A DNA stretch of 64,000 nt, taken from contig OZ035998.1 of assembly GCA_964035015.1 (NCBI GenBank), positions 20,853,227 to 20,917,226 of the forward strand, read 5' to 3'. This DNA is from Corallium rubrum (taxonomy: Eukaryota; Cnidaria; Anthozoa; Scleralcyonacea; Coralliidae). The notes under the pieces are model-generated. The model was not told the origin of the DNA, did not search any database, and saw only the letters and a program-made list of their open reading frames with translations. The translations under genes and the position numbers were made by a program. Shown here piece after piece: positions 1 through 11,300 of the stretch. How positions within the stretch are numbered: the first letter of the stretch is position 1; each line of letters opens with the position of its first letter.

Positions 1-1305
1 CCTATTTATTGCATCTGGTATGCTGCGGAGTATTGATGGTGGGTGGTTGCTTTCTCGGTTTACGTATTGTGGGACGTTTCCAGGTTTCATGTACGGTTTG
101 TAAGATGCGGATCTTAGATCAAGCGTAATATCGAGATAGTTCACACATTTCTTGTTAGCTTCGATGGTGATGTTTAAGTTATGGTCGCTGAATGTCTTAC
201 AAATGTGTTTTTTAATGTTCTCAATTTCTCTCGGCGTTTTATTAAATGCTGCAAGACCGTCATCTCTGTACAGACCGATGTCGTTGCCGTACTCGGTTGT
301 CAACTTCGATAGTAGGTAGGAGCCTACAAGTTCGCACGTTTCTGCGCTGTCGAAGCTGCCCATGGTTACGTCGAAGAGGGAGTTTGATGTTTTCTTGCAC
401 CAGGTTGAGTTTCCGTTGAAAAGGAGGGATTTCTTTGCTTGAATGATTGTGCTTTTTTCATTCTCGGTTATCTCGTCGTATTGTGAGGCGAATGATAGGG
501 CTTGTTTTAGCAATTCTTCCGATATGGATGGGTAAAAATCTACGACATCGAAACTAATGAATGAGCGGGTTGATTTGTCTGGCATGTTATCGAACCACTT
601 GATAACAGAATCTGTGTTTTTCCATTGATTCAACTTGACCGATTTCACGATTTTCGAGTTGATACGTTGAAGGATTTGTTTGCTGACGATACCGATTTCC
701 GATTTAGCTGGGTTTATTAGTCTGCACGTGGGGTTGTTGTTGAAATTCGGCTTGTGGTCTTTAAGCGTGATGAACGAATCTTTCGAAGCTAGTGAATCGA
801 TGCGGTTGTCAAGGCCGAGGCTCTTAGCGACTTTCTTCTCTTCGGATATTATTTTGCAAGTGGTATTCGGTGGAGCTTTCTTGTAGGCTTTGGTTATTGC
901 ACTGTCGAGTAATTTGTTGTAAGCGGGGGCGTCTAGCTGATAAAAATTTGTTGTCTTGTCAGCTGCGATAAGTAGTTTGGCATTAGTCCTAATTTTAGTC
1001 AAGTCCTGTGATAGTTCTTTCTGGAATTCGTTACGATCTCTTTTAAATTCGACATTCTGGATGAGCGTGAGCATTCTATCTTCAAATTGATCTAGTTCTT
1101 TGATCGGTGGTGGGGATTTTGTTGTTCGGAATCCAAATGTCTCATTGGTGGGAGATTGAGTTCCGGCTGGTTTTAAAAAATGATGAGCTTTCCATCGAAT
1201 GCGTCGTAGAAAGGATTCAGTTTTCTCGACCAAATATTTCAAGTATTCCTTAGGCTGGGCGATTGGTATGTTCTTAGTGGAGTATCCAAGGTTGACGGGT
1301 TCCAT
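1..1305 (-). CDS. Reverse transcriptase ORF, Penelope-like type, partial at window edge
   Basis: An uninterrupted reading frame starts at an ATG (complement of 1303-1305) and runs off the left edge: 435 residues with no stop. It would copy element RNA into DNA. The N-terminal stretch [16 protein letters not shown] near residue 28 resembles [16 protein letters not shown] of the Penelope-like element at 59600, so the two share a family. Palm motif A is [12 protein letters not shown] (Asp253, Asp256) and the catalytic box is YRDDG (Asp348, Asp349); a TLKDHKPNF segment matches the 'KIHK' block of Penelope enzymes. Both catalytic motifs are intact, so this may be a young copy. Any endonuclease domain would lie outside the window. 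The exact clade is unsure. Confidence 0.82.
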   Translation of the reverse strand, partial: MEPVNLGYSTKNIPIAQPKEYLKYLVEKTESFLRRIRWKAHHFLKPAGTQSPTNETFGFRTTKSPPPIKELDQFEDRMLTLIQNVEFKRDRNEFQKELSQDLTKIRTNAKLLIAADKTTNFYQLDAPAYNKLLDSAITKAYKKAPPNTTCKIISEEKKVAKSLGLDNRIDSLASKDSFITLKDHKPNFNNNPTCRLINPAKSEIGIVSKQILQRINSKIVKSVKLNQWKNTDSVIKWFDNMPDKSTRSFISFDVVDFYPSISEELLKQALSFASQYDEITENEKSTIIQAKKSLLFNGNSTWCKKTSNSLFDVTMGSFDSAETCELVGSYLLSKLTTEYGNDIGLYRDDGLAAFNKTPREIENIKKHICKTFSDHNLNITIEANKKCVNYLDITLDLRSASYKPYMKPGNVPQYVNRESNHPPSILRSIPDAINR

Positions 1306-2009
1306 ATTTATTCGTAGAGTGCTCAACAATAAAGGAGCGAAATAGACAAGTATCGAGTTTAGAATCATATGAGTAGAGTGCTCAATACCGAAGTAGAGCG
1401 GATATAACAAAGAAGACAAACTTGAGTCACTTCATTTAAACATTTATTCACTACAAATTTGTTTCGTATGGCAAGCAAAGCTCGCCACACTCATCAGGTG
1501 AAATCGCGTTTGATGTTATGCCTAGGAAACTTGAGATATTATATATACATGTTTGACGTCATAGAAATTATATGTTGGTTTATATTTACAGAGTTGTATT
1601 ACATAGGTTAGCTATTGGTTGCATAGCAGGAAGTTTTTTCTGTGTCTACAGGCTGACAAATAGTTCGTTTCTAGAGTTCAAGGAACTGAGATGCGGGTAA
1701 TAAATTATCATAAACTTTTCATGCAAGCACAGGTTACATCGCTTAGTTTTGTTCGAGTAGCTCTTACATTTTTTGATGACTTTCCACTTAATTTCGTGTT
1801 GTACCTCCGATTCCTTCAAAAGCCAAACGTATTTACTCAATGCGGTAGAATGTTTATGCTTAAGGTTTCGGAATGAATTGGTGTGATTAGTGAGGATCAG
1901 ATTCAACTACAATCAAGCTAAAAATCGTCAGCGTACAGTAAAAATATATATGGGGACTTGGATATTCATAACGTCAACCTTTCGCCGAAAAATCTGTTGC
2001 GAAAAAGTG
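1306..2009. other. Non-coding stretch upstream of gene A
   Basis: This holds the 5' leader side of the retroelement at the left edge and then AT-rich sequence. The short frames on both strands have no recognisable domain or splice logic. I see no gene here. Confidence 0.4.
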
Positions 2010-2028
2010 CTATATATATAATCTAATA
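2010..2028 (+). promoter_or_regulatory. Possible TATA-like element of gene A
   Basis: A TATATATATA run at 2011-2020 lies about 200 bases before the gene A start codon. AT-rich runs are common in this DNA, so the assignment is weak. Confidence 0.15.
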
Positions 2029-2219
2029 AAAGCCGGAGTCTAACGGTGGGGAGGGTGCCGTGTCGAATATTTATCACTGGCGGGGGGTGGTAAAATTAAA
2101 CAATGCCACTTCAAGGTCACAGGGGCGTTCAGCGCAATCTGATCTCCTACCGTATGCGTTAGACCTTTGTTTTGTTCTTCTTTTCAAAGCAATTTTATGT
2201 AGCTTCAGTCTTCAGTTTT

Positions 2220-2316
2220 ATGATGTTTGTGGAACAATGTGCCGAGGTTTTCCTCCCATTACTTTTGTTGACTACTGTGTTTGCGATGGTGGACTCAAAC
2301 ATAACAGTGAGTGATG
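2220..2316 (+). CDS. Gene A exon 1: signal peptide
   Basis: Two consecutive ATGs (2220 and 2223) open a hydrophobic leader, core FLPLLLLTTVFAMV, then SNITVSD. The donor is G|GTAAGT, leaving phase 1. The frame is open upstream but without an earlier ATG, supporting this start. Confidence 0.72.
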
Positions 2317-5300
2317 GTAAGTTTCAAGATTTGCGCGAAGGCAGCCTCCGATAATTTATATAAAGACTTTTAATAGCAACTGTAAAAGGCTTTATCTTCA
2401 TACTGTGGGATAATGAGTCTAGCCATAATTTTGCTTTATAGCTTCAATGTTTTATGTAGTTTGTCCACCAATTGTGTGACTAATGAAATTATACATGCAT
2501 TGTATTTATTAAACAAGTCTATTCGCACAATGGTCGTAATTTCTGCTGCCTCTACATTACACGTATTTACTGTATGTTGTGTAAACAAACACCTATCTGG
2601 GTATTAGAGGCATTATCAATGTTACCATAAAATATTTCTGTTAGTGTGAGTTTGAGTGTGAGTATGGCAACTGCATTTACGGTTAGTAGTTTCAACGGAA
2701 GTGATATGTTTACTTGTCTTTTACAAGCGATACAAAACCAAAAGGTAACTTTATAATCATTTGTATCCTCTGTCTACATTGAAAAGGTTTCCTGCAGGTC
2801 CTAAAATCACCTAGGGTGGAATTTTTAAATTGCTACTGCAGGTCACTACAGTATGTTGAGGGAGAGTTTCTCTTCTGTTAGAATTTTAATACAGGGCATT
2901 TTAAAGATACATTGTACACAGGCATTTTATCAGGGGGTCAGTTGGTATTTTCCATATGATATTTTGGTAATTGGGTCATTCCAGAAAACATCCACACCTC
3001 CCCCTTCGGACGTCCTAGTACATTTTACTATTATCAGAAGTAGATTTACCTCCCTCCCCAGATGGCACAAATTTCTTCTGTGGGGGAGGTATGGATCTTT
3101 TCTGGAATGACCCATTTCACAGTGCTGACACAGTATTTCAATTTGGTTTTATCCAATCCACCATGCAGTTTTGGTATTTTCTTAATGGGGTCATTCCAGA
3201 AAATTTCCATCCCCCCATCCCCCCACGGATAAAATGCTAAATTGGTCCTACCCTGGCTCAACAGTCTAAATCGCAAGAAATTATCATTTCCCCCCATAAA
3301 AAGTTTGGCACAGGTCTCACAAGCTTCATTTTAGTTCATTGCATAGCTCTAGTGGTTTTATATTCTCAAAGTTTATCTAAGTGAAGAAATCGTGTTTCCA
3401 ATAAATGCAGAAAACCTAATTTGTATATAATCTGTTGCTTAGCACAAACACAATTTCTCTAGATACGCAAGCACTACAAGTATAAATCTTTTCAATAATC
3501 AAGAGCACTACTAGGTCTATGCAATGAACCAAAATGAATCCCATGGTCAGAGACCTGTGCTAAATTTTTCATGAAGAAAATACATAATTTCTCATGATTT
3601 AGACTGTTGAGCTACCTTAAGCAGGCTTCGAAATAAATTTGAAACGTATACCGGTCACTATGACCGGTGGCTCAATAAATTTGCCGGTCACAGCAAAATT
3701 TTTACCGGTCATTTTTAGTTATACTTATTTGCGCTCGTTGTTCGCGTGACTTGTGAGTTTAGAAACAATAATATACAACGGGCCAACGGCGTAAACGTTT
3801 TCGAGTTTTTAGGTAACGATGGTGAGACAAACAAACACGCACACACAGACAGATAAAGGTATTATAATATAGATTATGAATTATATTTGTATATGAACAT
3901 TGTTTAAGCACGGTTTAGGCACAACACCACAACGCCAGCATATTGTATTACAATTTGACACATTCGCTCTCACTTGGATTCAAAAATTCACCGGTCATGC
4001 ATGTCCACCAAGCGATGGTATTTGCTGGTCAAACTGTAAAATTTTACCAGTCAGTGACCGGTGACCAGCACTTATTTCGAAGCCTGACCTTAAGTAAATC
4101 TATAGTTAATTTTACCCCTCCCCCTTTGGAAGGCATAAATTTCCTCCATGGGGAGAGCATGGATCTTTTCTGGGATGACCCATTTTCAACAAAGCACTGT
4201 GCTTTTTGATGATTTTTCATGATATTGCAGTGTACAGTATAGCACCCCAATGCCCCCCCTGGTATGACTACCATAATTTATAATTATTGATAATTAAGCT
4301 TTTTGAGTTGATGTTGATGTTCTTAGCTTAAGATGGCTCCCTACAGTAATTTTAAGAAGGGATTGGTAATGAGTATGACATTGGCACATGCGTAAATAGC
4401 AATCTAATTGACACAAATGCTCTAATACTGTATCACATGTTTGGCAAAATTCTTTAAAAGTTTATACAGTACATAAAGAAATAGGAAATTACCTTACAGT
4501 ACATGTAAGTAACGTTACTTAGTTTTTGAAAAATTTCATAAGACAGATTGAACTTTTTTAATCCATTAAGTTTATAGTGAAAAATCTGTCTTGATAACTT
4601 TCCCTAATATTTTGCTGTAGTGTTCTATGTGGAAAAAAATGACCACATGACATTTTTTAGAAATTTTGACTGAAGAAAACTGGAGATACTGTATGTGTCT
4701 AAATAAATGAAAACTGTGTAAATTTGACAAATTTCAAACACCATTATTACATGTACCATCATGGTAACAGCAGAATGAACAGATACATGTATTATCTCTG
4801 TTCAACAAATACTATGTGTGATTCTCCTTCTGCAGTTCAGTATACCATATACAGAATAATTAACGTGACAAGGCACAAGCCATAAAAATACTAAAACTCT
4901 AGGGAACCACCTCCTTAGGACTTTTGTTCTCAATAGTTATTAACCCAAGACGTATTGCATGGCACAGGTGAAGGTTGAGATTGGGTTTAATCTACTGACA
5001 CTTGAAGCAGCCAAGAATAACTCTTAAATTATTATTTTACTCTACCCTTAACACTAGATGATTTTATATGTACTCATCAAAGTTAAGGGGTACCCCCAGA
5101 TACTGATGGGTTACTTAAACCTTTATACAGTAGCATGTTACAGTACCAGCAGTTGTACTTGGTTGGCCATTTTAGGAATGTATTTTTGGCTAAGACCACA
5201 CAATTGTTTTCAACTCAGAATATAATGTTAGGCTCTATATACATGTAAATGGGCCAGGTACATGTATATAGATACTGTAACACTCACTCGAAACAATTGA

Positions 5301-8300
5301 AATGTTCTTTGACAATTGTATTGAGTTGCTGGATTGGGGAATGTACCATTATCACCTCCTCATATAATTACTGATCAACTCAATTTTTCAATCAATTTAC
5401 CAGCCAGTTTTCAAAGGCAATTTAGAAGCCACAGTATGATTTCAAACATAAGTGAAATATATATTACATGTACACTTCTTGAATCTGTACATGTACAGTA
5501 TATTATTTGTGTGTGTGGTTTAGATGCATTATATTTACATTTACAGGTAGTGTAGAATACACTGTAATGTACGCGTATCTTAAGAACTAGGATTTTTTAC
5601 TGAGGCAAAGTAGGAGAAACAGGTTTTATGCTCATTTGGGAAATTTGTGATTTCCTCAGGAGGGCTCTGAAATGCTATTTCCTACATTTTGGAGATTTAA
5701 AATAACCAGTTATGAACCATAATTTTGCAGTCTATCCCATCAGTGTACAGTAAGTATATGAAGGTGTACTGTATGAATTGACTGTTTTTGAAATTATAAA
5801 ATTCCTTTTTTTTTATTATGATGTTCTGACTTTCCTGCATGCAGCTGACACTATGTTGTTCTTAACTCTACTTCAGCAAAGAAAGGACTTTAATTGTTCT
5901 TCTCTTACTGAGATGATGAGGCAGTTGCCTCATTGTTAGATACACCCCTGATTTAGTAATAAACAAAGTAAATACAGTTCTGACTTTATAAGCAGTATTC
6001 TTAGATTATATTACATTATATACTGTATATTGCATAATATAATGCACAGTATGACAGCATATTTAGTGTTACCAAACATAACAGTACATATAGTTATTGC
6101 TGTGATTGTTGTACTAATAATATAATGCACAGTATGACTGTATATTTAGTGTTACCAAACATAACAGTATATAGTTATTGCTGTGATTGTTGTACTAATA
6201 ATATAATGCACAGTATGACAGTATATTTAGTGTTACCAAACATAACAGTATATAGTTATTGCTGTGATTGTTGTACTAATAATATAATGCACAGTATGAC
6301 AGTATATTTAGTGTTACCAAACATAACAGTATATAGTTATTGCTGTGATTGTTGTACTAATGAATAAAAATATACATGTAATTGAAAACTATAGTATGTA
6401 AGAAATGCTTCATGTTTGGCGTGCTCCATCGAGTTACAGTATGGATGCACGCGGGAGTTGGGAGAGCACGAAAAAGGCGTAAAAGTTGTTGGTCAAGGCG
6501 ATAGCCGAGAATTTTAGATTTTTGAGTGCCCTCACAACTTCCCAAGTGCATCCATAACTCAATGGAGCACGCCAAACCATGAACCATTTCTCTTATAACA
6601 GAGAATCAGACACAAAACAACGAAAAACAATATTTCGCTGATTTAAAATGAGTTTTTCATAACGTTTGAAATTGCCTTGCTCCATCGAGTTATAGAGCAC
6701 GAACGGTAGCCAATCAGAAACGCCGTTGTGTTACATCTATGTTATGTTTGTTATATATAAAATAAGGTGCCCTCTACGCACGTCCTGATTGGCTTGGCTC
6801 CGTGCATTCATAAGAGAACAGAGACCATGAATGACGTAAAATGGCGTAGAATGACGTAGAATGACGTAAAATGGCGTAGAATGGCGTCAGCTGGCTGGAA
6901 AAGCCCGCCAAATACACCAAATCGTAGTTTCATTTTGGCCCACATGCAAATTAGTTTCCTATTCAATTTGGGCCCCTATGCAAATTACATCGTGTCTATT
7001 AAAGCATAACGGGAAGATAACATAGACTGGGACTGTTTTTTCATGTTTTGAGTTCATTATTTTTAGACACTACGTTTAGGATTATTGTCAAGGATAATCG
7101 ATAAGCAAATTTTATCCTTATAGAATACCTAAACATTAAAAAGTTTCTGAAATCAGAAATGTTATGTTTACTACGGCTGCTTCAGCCTCATGTTATAAAT
7201 GAACTACGTTTTATCCCGACTCAAATTGTATGCGCAGTCGAAACTCCGATTTCGTCTATTCCAAAACTACCTTACTTTTTTTTAGTTTGATTTTTTCTCT
7301 ACTTATTTCATAAAATCGCCTCGTGCCTCTACTCAACTTCTTTCGTGTTCAAATGACGTCAAACGTGCCTTTATAAGAGTACATATGCACGGAGCTTTAT
7401 GTTTTATTTGTTAAATAAAGTATAATTTTTTCTCATTCATCTATATATAGTGTTTTCAACACCTAGTTTGAGCATGTCAATCCAAGGAAGCATTTCTGGC
7501 TCAGTAATCCAAAGTAAACTACATTCATCACACATAAACCCTGCTGTAACTGCTACAATGTCAAGCACAGGATCGCAACCATCCATTACAACTGCTACAC
7601 CAAGCAATAAAGATAAGAAGTTGGAGACCTATATTATAATCATAATTGCTGCTTGTGGTGCTGTATTTGTCTTTGTTGTTATTATTCTGCTTCTTCTTTG
7701 CGTCTGTAGAAGGTTAGTTGTTTCTATATTTTGGCTTATAGATTGCCTCAGACATATAGTTTACTGTGATGTGTCAGTCTTATGTCTATTAACTGTGGCC
7801 TAATGCAGGGGTCATGTTTCAGACCCCAAATCCTGTACATTGATATTTTTTTAGAAGAATGAAACTAAATATCTTGTATAGAATAGCATTTTAAGAATCA
7901 GTAAGTGAAACGAAAAAGTGCGTAACCGTGGTTGCTATGGCAACAGTTACGTTTCAAAATGACTGCGACCGACGTTGTTTTCGAATTAAATTAGTTTAAA
8001 CGCAAATTAGCAGCCATTTTGAAACACCATTGTTGTCATTGCAACCACAGTTACGCATTTTTTCGTTACAATTTCAGATTCTCAAAAATGCTGTTCTATA
8101 CAAGTCAGTTAGTTCCAGTTTTTTTTAACAAATAATCAATGTACAAGTTTTTTTAATCTAGAACGTGTGTTGTCACTTTTCAAGAAACTGTATGGAGCCA
8201 CCTAAAATAATAGAACTGCCCATTTTCTGGCTCCGCAAATATTTAGGGGGATCCGGAGACATGCCTGCCTTCTCGAACGTTTTTGAAATTTGGGTCTCTG

Positions 8301-11300
8301 AAATGGCGTTTCTTGCGTTTTAAAGGCTAGTTTCCACTCAGGAAAATTATCCGCAGGATCGGAACGGACAGGGAAGTTTTCTTTGTCTTGTGAGCTCTCG
8401 GTCGGAACTAATGACCTTAACACAAAAGAAACTTTCCTGTCCGGCCCTATCCTGCGGAAGATTTTCCTGAGTGGAAACTAGCCTTAACAGTACCTTTTGA
8501 GCAACATTTTATAATTTTTAAGAAAGATTTTGTAAGTTTTAGTAGGTAATGAGAACCACACTGGCGTTATAGCAACGTAACAGTATATATCTATAAAAGT
8601 CTTGAAGTTTCTATACCAAATAGCATTTTTCAATAGCTTCAGTTTCATATACAGCCCAACGTTCAGCGTTAAGTATTTCAGCTCAAAACTCAGAAAAAGT
8701 AACATTTTTGGCTTCATCCAATCATAGGGCCTGTTTATGGAGTTAGCGTTCCAGTCTGTATAGAGTTCACTTGTCCAACCTCGTACCCAGGCTCTTTTCA
8801 ACCCACAGCACGAAGAGGCCTGGCATATCATGGTCACGTGACCACCAAAATCTGGTTACCCCACCCCTGTCCAAACAAAATTTGTCACAGAGAAGATTTG
8901 AAGCTTCTCGTCTGAAAGATTTACCGTTTGACAAAATACTTCGATCTTGGATTCAAGGGTTCAGCGCCACGTGCATGGGCACAATATGACTATGTTCACA
9001 AAGAACGGCTAACGTTCAGGAGCCTCGCTGCGCAAACAAGCGAAGAAAAGAAGCAGCCCACATGCAGAAGGTAAATAATTTTAATACCATTTTAAATTCT
9101 CATTCCTTCTCTAGCTGCTCAAGATTTCTGCTATAATGCTTTATATTCTTATATACAACTTGTATGTTTTGATGTGAATACTTTACGTAAATTATTGAAG
9201 TGTTGAGCGGGGAGAAGTTCGGAAGGCTCGATTTACCCAGACGGCAGAAGTTTAAATTGGATAAACAAAGGCGACAAATAGCCGAGGAAAATATCTCAGC
9301 GCTTTGTATTTTTACGATTTATTTCGTATGATGTATGTCGTCGATTACCCTGCGAGTCAGAGCCCCTTTCCGACCTACGCAGGCTTCGGGGAAAAGTGGG
9401 CTCTGCCAACAAACTCGATCTTCGCCCCAAACTTGGGGCGAGTCAGTCAGGTTTTAAACTGGTCAAACAAGTTCTAGTTTATGAACACACGTTAGCAGAA
9501 AAATAGCAAGTAACGCGTTAGAGCCTGGGCCCAAAATAGTATCTTGGCAACCGTTCACGCATGCTCAAAAAGAAATATCGAGTTTGTTGGCAGAGCCCAC
9601 TTTCCCCCGAAGCCTGCGTAGGTCGGAAAGGGGCTCTGACTCGCAGGGTAGTTGTCGATGATTGTTCGTTTAAAATTAATAATCAACCTTCAAGTTTGAG
9701 TACTGACTATCTCTCTGCTTATTTCACTTGTTTATATATAAAAAAATTTGTCTCGTCCTGTGCGAGACTAATACGTTTCCGTCTCCGTTCCACAACTCGG
9801 TGTAAATACTATTTCTCTCCGCTCCACAGTGACACTTTGATAATTTGCATAGTATTCACATGAAAACAAGTAGTGTATGTAAGGATACTGCATTATAGCA
9901 AAAAAACCCTGAGCAGCTAGATAAGAAATTGGAATCAAAGCGGATAAATGATTTACCCTCTGCGGCCTGTTTCTTTGCTTCACTTGTCTGCGCCGCGAGT
10001 CTCTCGTAAGTTATCCGGTTTTCGTTTTGTGAACATATTCGAAAATCGTAACCATATCGTGCCCACTTAGCGCTGAACCCTTGAATCCAAGATCGAAGTA
10101 TTTTCTCACTTTCTCAAACGGTAAATCTTTCAGGCAAGAAGCTTCAAATCCTCTCTACCCTACCTCTGTCCAAACCAAATTTGTCACAACCAGATTTTGG
10201 TAGTCACGTGACCATGATATACCAGGGACTTTTCTTCGCGCTGCGGGTTGAAAAGAGCCTTGGTACGAGGTTGGTAATTGTCATGTTGAAAGACAATGGA
10301 GTTCCTTATATGGAAGTAAATTCTATGAACACATGACGACGAAGCACCACAGCGATGGACCACACTAATTACACCCGATCGTTGCTATTGGATGACTGCT
10401 TCATTATACAGAAAATACAATACCGTGAAGTTGCAAAAATTTTCATACACTTGAACAAAAACATAGAACAATGACTTTGGATGACTTTCCAAACCATGTA
10501 TACGTTCTATTAACTATACACTAATGCATGTATTAAATCTATGTTATAACACTTTTTTGCACATATATCCAAGTTTGTGCCACATTGTACCAATAGTTTT
10601 ACACATGAAAAGCGTTTGCTTTTTATAGACGACGAATTCAGAGACTTGAACGTGAAAGAAATCTATCATATAACAACATGAATTACGAAAGGTAATTATT
10701 CGGGCTACTGTGGTAGACCCAGTCTAGGTTTTGTTTTTGTTTTTTTCCCCTTGGGTGTCCCAATCTTGCATTTTTACACTTTTTACTTCCGCTAATATTC
10801 ATACTTCTGGTGAGTTGTTAGCCGTATGACTGAGTAGACTGAGTGGGGCGGTGAGGCATGTTGTAAGTTCTTTGCTCCTTCCCATCAGCTGGTGGACTCT
10901 GCATTTTCATTGGTTCACTGCTTTTCTTAAACATTCCTCGTGAAACATATTTAGTGTAAAACTGTAAATTGTTTTAGCAATGTGTTTGGGTTTTCTATTG
11001 AAATTTTTGTTCGGTGGGTTTGGTTGGTTTGGTTTGGTTTGTTTGTGTTTGTGTTTGTTTGTTTGTTTGTTTGTTTGTTTGTTTGTTTGTTTGTTTGTTT
11101 GTTTGTTTGTTTGTTTGTTTGTTTGTTTGTTTGTTTGTTTGTTTGTTTGTTTGTTTGTTTGTTTGTTTGTTTGTTTGTTTGTTTGTTTGTTTGTTTGTTT
11201 GTTTGTTTGTTTGTTTGTTTGTTTGTTTGTTTGTTTGTTTGTTTGTTTGTTTGTTTGTTTGTTTGTTTGTTTGTTTGTTTGTTTGTTTGTTTGTTTGTTT

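Noticed and set aside
6032..6362. CRISPR-like array
   Set aside because: The units are directly adjacent without unique spacers, and the sequence is from an animal genome.
6125..6367. 80-codon frame with a 27-residue internal repeat
   Set aside because: The repeat period follows the 81-bp minisatellite, all within an intron, and the frame has no domain.
8484..8837. 117-codon minus-strand frame
   Set aside because: Spans from a MITE end into another element's arm, so it is a chance open frame.
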